A stretch of 17,715 bases of DNA from contig JAEEYN010000012.1 of the NCBI GenBank assembly GCA_016288175.1, positions 1-17,715 of the forward strand. Direction: 5' to 3'. The notes under the pieces are model-generated. The model saw only the letters and a program-made list of their open reading frames with translations, ran no database searches and was not told where the DNA came from. The first letter of the stretch is position 1. Each line of letters starts with the position of its first letter. The translations under genes and the position numbers were made by a program. Positions 14,527 to 17,715 of the stretch are shown here, one piece after another. This stretch comes from Bacillota bacterium. Its GTDB lineage: Bacteria; Bacillota; Clostridia; Christensenellales; CAG-138.

Positions 14527-15507
14527 ATGCACCAAAGCGGAGTCAAAACCGCATATCGGAAGCTTCTTTCCGTGCTTCTCACCGCCCTGCTGCTCTTCTC
14601 CGCAGCGGGGTTTTCGGGCTGCAGCCTTTTCACCGGCGGCGAAGGCGTCAATACCGGGATCTACACCACCGAAGAACCGGATGCTTCCGCCAAGCCGGAT
14701 GAAACCGTTTCCTATCCTTCCGACGAATACGCTTTCCCGGCGATCGACATGAGCGTCTGGGGCGAAAACACCGCTGTCATGCCCGTCTATTACTGCGACG
14801 CGGAGTTTACTTCCGGGGATATCGCGGTCTTTGTTCCGGTTTTCATCGGCATGAACTCGGCGCGGCTGAACGCTGCGCTCCGAACGGCATTCATGGATTT
14901 CGCCCGTTCGGTCAGTCCTGCCGATATCGGCGGCGAGGAGGAAACGCCCGAGCCATCGGAAACGGAGGAACCGGCGGATGATGACGAGCCGGAAGCGACC
15001 GCGGCGCCTGCGGAGCAAAACGGATACCGGCTCGATCACGAGATCACGTTCTCCGGCTCGGGACTTATCTCTGTTTGGATGATCCTTCGCAGCATGCCTG
15101 CCGACGGAGAGGAAACCGAGGACACGGAGATCGAACGCCGCACATTCAATTACGATGTCTATTTCGGGAAGCAGATAAGCCTTCGCGATGCTTTCGGCGC
15201 GACCTATACCCGTTCCGCCGCAGTCTCGCTTGCGGGCCTTGTCGAAGACAGCGCTTTGCAGTCCGGTTATGTGCTTCTCGGCAGGCTCGATCCCATCCCG
15301 GACGACCAGATGTTTGTGTTTTCCGAGCGTTTCGACGGTTCCGTCCATGAGTACGGTATCAGCTTTTATTTCCGCGAATACGAGATCGCGCTGCCGTCGC
15401 AGGGCTGTCCGCAGGTATTCGTCGGTATCGGTGTGCTTCGGCGCTTCTCGGCTTCGAATTCTTCGATCCGCCGACTATCCGCCGCAAGACCCGCCATGGT
15501 GAATTAA
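14527..15507 (+). CDS. Lipoprotein with RsiV/DUF3298-like domain
   Basis: Predicted surface lipoprotein of 326 residues. A signal peptide with a basic n-region (YRK) and a hydrophobic core ends at the lipobox FSGC, with the lipidated Cys32. A Glu/Asp/Pro-rich linker (about 137-170) interrupts the domain. The second half has FNYDVYFGKQISLRDAFG and FYFREYEIALPSQG, which resemble the DUF4163/DUF3298 region of RsiV and PdaC-like proteins (typical patterns fnfDlxtGkxlxLxDlf and yFxxYeIAxxxxG). Function is unknown; RsiV relatives sense lysozyme, but no sigma factor gene is adjacent here. There is no SD before the ATG, which is 9 bases past the thiI terminator. The last 20 or so codons have poor third-position GC compared with another frame, a possible frameshift. 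Confidence 0.75.
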   Translation: MHQSGVKTAYRKLLSVLLTALLLFSAAGFSGCSLFTGGEGVNTGIYTTEEPDASAKPDETVSYPSDEYAFPAIDMSVWGENTAVMPVYYCDAEFTSGDIAVFVPVFIGMNSARLNAALRTAFMDFARSVSPADIGGEEETPEPSETEEPADDDEPEATAAPAEQNGYRLDHEITFSGSGLISVWMILRSMPADGEETEDTEIERRTFNYDVYFGKQISLRDAFGATYTRSAAVSLAGLVEDSALQSGYVLLGRLDPIPDDQMFVFSERFDGSVHEYGISFYFREYEIALPSQGCPQVFVGIGVLRRFSASNSSIRRLSAARPAMVN

Positions 15508-15526
15508 AAAGACTTTGTCAGAAAAC

Positions 15527-15553
15527 AAAAACGTTCCGACGGAACGTTTTTTT
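15527..15553. terminator. Bidirectional terminator between lipoprotein and glycosyltransferase genes
   Basis: ACGTTCC and GGAACGT form a perfect 7-bp stem around GAC, extended by A-T pairs on both sides. T-runs follow in both directions, so it can serve the plus-strand lipoprotein gene and the convergent minus-strand glycosyltransferase gene. Confidence 0.88.
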
Positions 15554-15555
15554 GT

Positions 15556-16617
15556 TTATCCTTGTTTTTCTCCGAAAACGAATTTTCGCTGGCAGATGAA
15601 GTTCAGCGGATACACGATCAGCTGCGCGAGTATCTGCGCGATCGCGAGCGGAATGCCCGCGGCGGTTATGAACCGAAGCAGTATGTAATTGAGCGTCAGC
15701 ATCACGACGGTATTGATGCAGTATTTGAGCAGCCGGAACCTTGATTTCGAACGGAAGACGACCTTGCTGTTCAGCGCGTAATTGACAGTCGAGCCGACCG
15801 TTCTCGCGATCACGATCGCCGGAAGCTTCGGTTCGAGGATCAAGCCGAAGAGCCTGATGCCGACGCCGCCGGTCGCTTTTGTGAAAACGGAATGCAGGAT
15901 CAGCAGCAGCGCATAGTCGATCAGCCAGCTCGTGAAGCTCGAACCGATGAACGAAAACAGGGTCTTGCAGACCGACGCGCAGCCACGCAGCGCTCCGCCG
16001 GACCAGTTTTCCCTTGTATAAACGGCATCGATCTCGGTTTGCACGATCCGCACGTTCTGCTTTGCGAACCGAAGAAGCTGCTTTGCTTCGTATTCGTCGC
16101 CCTCGCCTTCGGTTTCGAGCAGGTCGCCGATCAGTGAAACGGGGAAAGCGCGGAACCCGCTCAGCGTATCCTTCAGTCTTACGCCCGTCGTCATCGCGTA
16201 AACAAGGCGCGTCGATGAACGCAGCAGTCTGCTTCCGAGCGGGAATCTGCTCCGGAACGCTCTTTCGCCGATAATAAGCGCGTCGGGATCTGCCTCATGC
16301 GCACGGCAAAGGGTTTTGACCGTTTCAACAGCGTCGGAAGCGCCGCTGCCGTTCGTTTCAACAGTCACGATAAACTCAGCTTCGGAACAGGCGCCGTCCC
16401 TGATATGAGCGTAAGCAGCCTTCAGCGCTCCGCCCCGCCCGCCGGTGCGGCTGTCAATGACCGCGGCATACCGACCCGCTTCCTCCCAAATCGGCGCACC
16501 GGCCGCTTCCGCACCGTAATTTGCAATAATGACGCGGCATTGGCCGAGCTCCCGGAGGTTTTCGGCGAGCTTTATCAGTTTTTCGTCCGGTTTTGTCGCC
16601 GGGATGACAACAATCAT
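15556..16617 (-). CDS. GT2-family glycosyltransferase fused to a GtrA-like membrane domain
   Basis: Protein of 353 residues in two parts. Residues 1 to about 225 form a DPM1-like GT2 fold: MIVVIPATKPDEKL at the start, RTGGRGGALKAAY (57-69), LGSRLLRSSTRLVYAMTTGVRLKDTLSGFRAFP (conserved tG-x-x-x-x-DtxsGfRaf), and GDEYEAKQLLRFA. Residues about 235-353 form a four-helix GtrA-like domain ending VYPLNFICQRKFVF. Such fusions usually move a lipid-linked sugar for cell-surface glycans. Where the metal-binding DXD is expected, the sequence reads Glu87-Thr-Asn89, so catalysis may be altered or lost. The ATG at 16617 lacks an SD; further extension would run into the SRP RNA. The gene lies downstream of the SRP RNA terminator and upstream of a bidirectional terminator. 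Confidence 0.88.
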   Translation of the reverse strand: MIVVIPATKPDEKLIKLAENLRELGQCRVIIANYGAEAAGAPIWEEAGRYAAVIDSRTGGRGGALKAAYAHIRDGACSEAEFIVTVETNGSGASDAVETVKTLCRAHEADPDALIIGERAFRSRFPLGSRLLRSSTRLVYAMTTGVRLKDTLSGFRAFPVSLIGDLLETEGEGDEYEAKQLLRFAKQNVRIVQTEIDAVYTRENWSGGALRGCASVCKTLFSFIGSSFTSWLIDYALLLILHSVFTKATGGVGIRLFGLILEPKLPAIVIARTVGSTVNYALNSKVVFRSKSRFRLLKYCINTVVMLTLNYILLRFITAAGIPLAIAQILAQLIVYPLNFICQRKFVFGEKQG

Positions 16618-16679
16618 GTTCAAAGCGAAAGGGTTTAATAAAGCAAGGGTTCCATAAAGAAATTTTAGGTATAAAAAAA

Positions 16680-16948
16680 GTTGCGCACCCATCCTTCGAC
16701 ACACAACCCCCGCACGATGCGGAGCGGAATCGCTCCGATCAGGCATACCCGCGGCACACCGTCATATCCGCTTAATGCTGCTTCCGTCAGGACCTGACAT
16801 GGTTCACGGCAGCCGATTGCACGGGACCCGATCTTCAACGCGACGCCAACTCAGCCGGCTGCGCAAGTGTGTGCCTTGGGACGGGAATCCAACCCTGCTG
16901 TAGCGGATTGCAGGTATAGGGCACCGCTAACTCCCCGTCTGGCGCAAC
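16680..16948 (-). ncRNA. ffs: Signal recognition particle RNA, large Bacillus/Clostridium type
   Basis: RNA core of the signal recognition particle, binding Ffh. On the minus strand the apical domain IV motif reads GTCAGGTCCTGACGGAAGCAGC-like: 5' arm CAGGTCC, tetraloop TGAC (16786-16789), 3' arm GGAAGCAGC. The 5' part has the large-type Alu-domain pattern (GGGGAGTTAGCGGTGCCC, then CTGCAATCCGCTA). The ends GTTGCGC (about 16942-16948) and GCGCAAC (16680-16686) pair and are followed by seven T, so the closing stem doubles as part of the terminator. The length of about 269 nt fits the Bacillus-type RNA with an Alu domain rather than the short 4.5S form. It occupies the gap of about 400 bases between the flanking protein genes. 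Confidence 0.95.
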
Positions 16949-16954
16949 AAAAGA

Positions 16955-16983
16955 ATTATACACTACCTTTCGGGGATTTGCAA
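16955..16983 (-). promoter_or_regulatory. Promoter of the SRP RNA gene
   Basis: On the minus strand TTGCAA (16978-16983), a 17-nt spacer and a perfect TATAAT (16955-16960), placing the start at about G16948, the first base of the closing stem. Confidence 0.88.
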
Positions 16984-17034
16984 GTTTTTTTTGAAAACAG
17001 TTTGTTCTTCCTTTAAGCGGGAAGGTCCGGCGCC

Positions 17035-17715
17035 TCAGGAAACATAGAAAACAGCAACGTTTATCACGCTGATCGCAAAAGCGCAGGCAAGCACGATGCG
17101 CCTTGCGTAACGCCGGGAGAACATTCCCGAAACATAAGGCGCAAGCAGCGGAAAAGCAAAGACCGCAAATGCCGTCAGCTCTGCGGGCGTCAGCGAAGGC
17201 GCAAGCGCAAGATACAGGATCCCGAATACCGAATAGCTGCTCCTCGCCTTTTTGATCGAAAGCAGGGTCACAACAGCAAGCAAAACGAGCAGGACGAGCG
17301 AAACGAGCACCGCAAGGCGCCGTCCGCCGCCGAGCCATTCGCCGGCAAGCCTGCCGAGCGGTTCGAACGCGATCCTCGGATCGACTGTAAAAGCGGAAAG
17401 GCCTTTGCCGAGAAGCTGCCGGATCAGAACAGCCCCGCCCGCCGTGAGAAGAGGAAGAACGGTCCCGAGCACCATGCAGGTCACTGTTCTTCCGATTCCG
17501 GGCTCGCCCTCGCGCTTCGCGCATACGGCGGAATGGATCCCTTCCATAAGGACCGTGACCGCGATAAGCGCTCCGAAGATGTTGAAAAGGCAGCTCAGCG
17601 CGGCAAACACGCCCGCCGCCAGGAACTTCTCTTTGCGGCAGCAGAAGAAAGCAAGCAGCGCGAAGAGCAGGAAGTATGATGTACCTCCGAGAGGCTGCAG
17701 AAGCAGGATGACCGT
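17035..17715 (-). CDS. Polytopic membrane protein, C-terminal part (possible GT-C/PIG-V-like mannosyltransferase)
   Basis: The 226 visible codons are open to the right edge, so the N-terminus lies outside the window. Six or so hydrophobic segments are visible, including YFLLFALLAFF, LAAGVFAALSCLFNIFGALIAVTVLMEGI, TVTCMVLGTVLPLLTAGGAVLI, LAVLVSLVLLVLLAVVTLL and a final IVLACAFAISVINVAVFYV. The order LQPLGGTSYFLLFALLAF, then a charged CCRKEK turn, then LAAGVFAALS resembles the segment after the second loop of GT-C/PIG-V-type mannosyltransferases, but catalytic loops are not in the window. The family call is therefore tentative. A GTG at 17610 could be mistaken for a start, but the open frame and membrane pattern continue upstream. 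It precedes the SRP RNA gene on the same strand, and a GT2-GtrA glycosyltransferase lies beyond it, loosely suggesting a cell-surface glycan theme. I see no clear terminator after it. Confidence 0.7.
   Translation of the reverse strand, partial: TVILLLQPLGGTSYFLLFALLAFFCCRKEKFLAAGVFAALSCLFNIFGALIAVTVLMEGIHSAVCAKREGEPGIGRTVTCMVLGTVLPLLTAGGAVLIRQLLGKGLSAFTVDPRIAFEPLGRLAGEWLGGGRRLAVLVSLVLLVLLAVVTLLSIKKARSSYSVFGILYLALAPSLTPAELTAFAVFAFPLLAPYVSGMFSRRYARRIVLACAFAISVINVAVFYVS

Noticed and set aside
13251..14651. Long open frame (466 codons) antisense to thiI
   Set aside because: It is a shadow of thiI: no domain motifs, and it crosses the thiI terminator.
16618..16746. 43-codon N-terminal extension of the glycosyltransferase
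   Set aside because: It would be encoded by the 3' end of the SRP RNA and its terminator, and the GT2 fold begins at MIVVIPA.
16835..17524. Minus-strand open frame of 229 codons overlapping the SRP RNA and the membrane protein
   Set aside because: It is Arg/Cys-rich without domains and runs through the SRP RNA promoter and 5' domain; the overlapping frame is a clear membrane protein.

Overview
The window carries mostly chromosomal housekeeping genes of a high-GC, probably spore-forming member of the Bacillota (Clostridia-like). Four things point there: the rplU-prp-rpmA operon with an N-terminally extended L27 and its Prp protease, a YunB sporulation protein, a Bacillus/Clostridium-type large SRP RNA, and a NifS-ThiI pair in which ThiI has no rhodanese domain. 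Placement below class level is not possible from sequence alone. I see no CRISPR array, transposase, phage gene or tRNA.

Layout. Positions 1-687 (minus) hold the start of an OGG1-type 8-oxoguanine glycosylase cut by the window edge. Positions 737-1860 (minus) are the ribosomal operon rplU-prp-rpmA, with a consensus-like promoter, a probable L21 leader and a terminator. Positions 1895-7343 (minus) form one apparent transcription unit: DUF308 membrane protein, FakA-like fatty acid kinase, DegV/FakB-like lipid-binding protein, GNAT-family protein, PlsX, terminator. Positions 7390-8876 (minus) hold a TetR-family regulator, apparently started at AUU, and upstream of it yunB. Transcription then diverges at about 8.9-9.1 kb.

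On the plus strand come a class A penicillin-binding protein (9139-11973), a NifS-like cysteine desulfurase and ThiI (12066-14483, terminator), and an RsiV/DUF3298-like lipoprotein (14527-15507). A bidirectional terminator separates the lipoprotein from a minus-strand GT2-GtrA glycosyltransferase (15556-16617). The SRP RNA gene (about 16680-16948) follows, then the C-terminal part of a polytopic membrane protein that runs off the right edge.

How the genes work together. FakA and FakB make acyl-phosphate from free fatty acids, and PlsX interconverts acyl-phosphate and acyl-ACP, so the 1.9-7.3 kb operon looks like a fatty-acid salvage and phospholipid-entry module with an uncharacterised GNAT protein inside it. 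Prp trims the L27 N-terminus. The NifS-like desulfurase probably supplies persulfide sulfur to ThiI for 4-thiouridine in tRNA. No clearly new multi-gene system is visible. The points most worth checking are the AUU start of the TetR gene and its palindromic operator, the GNAT protein in the Fak/PlsX operon, and the glycosyltransferase that lacks the DXD motif.
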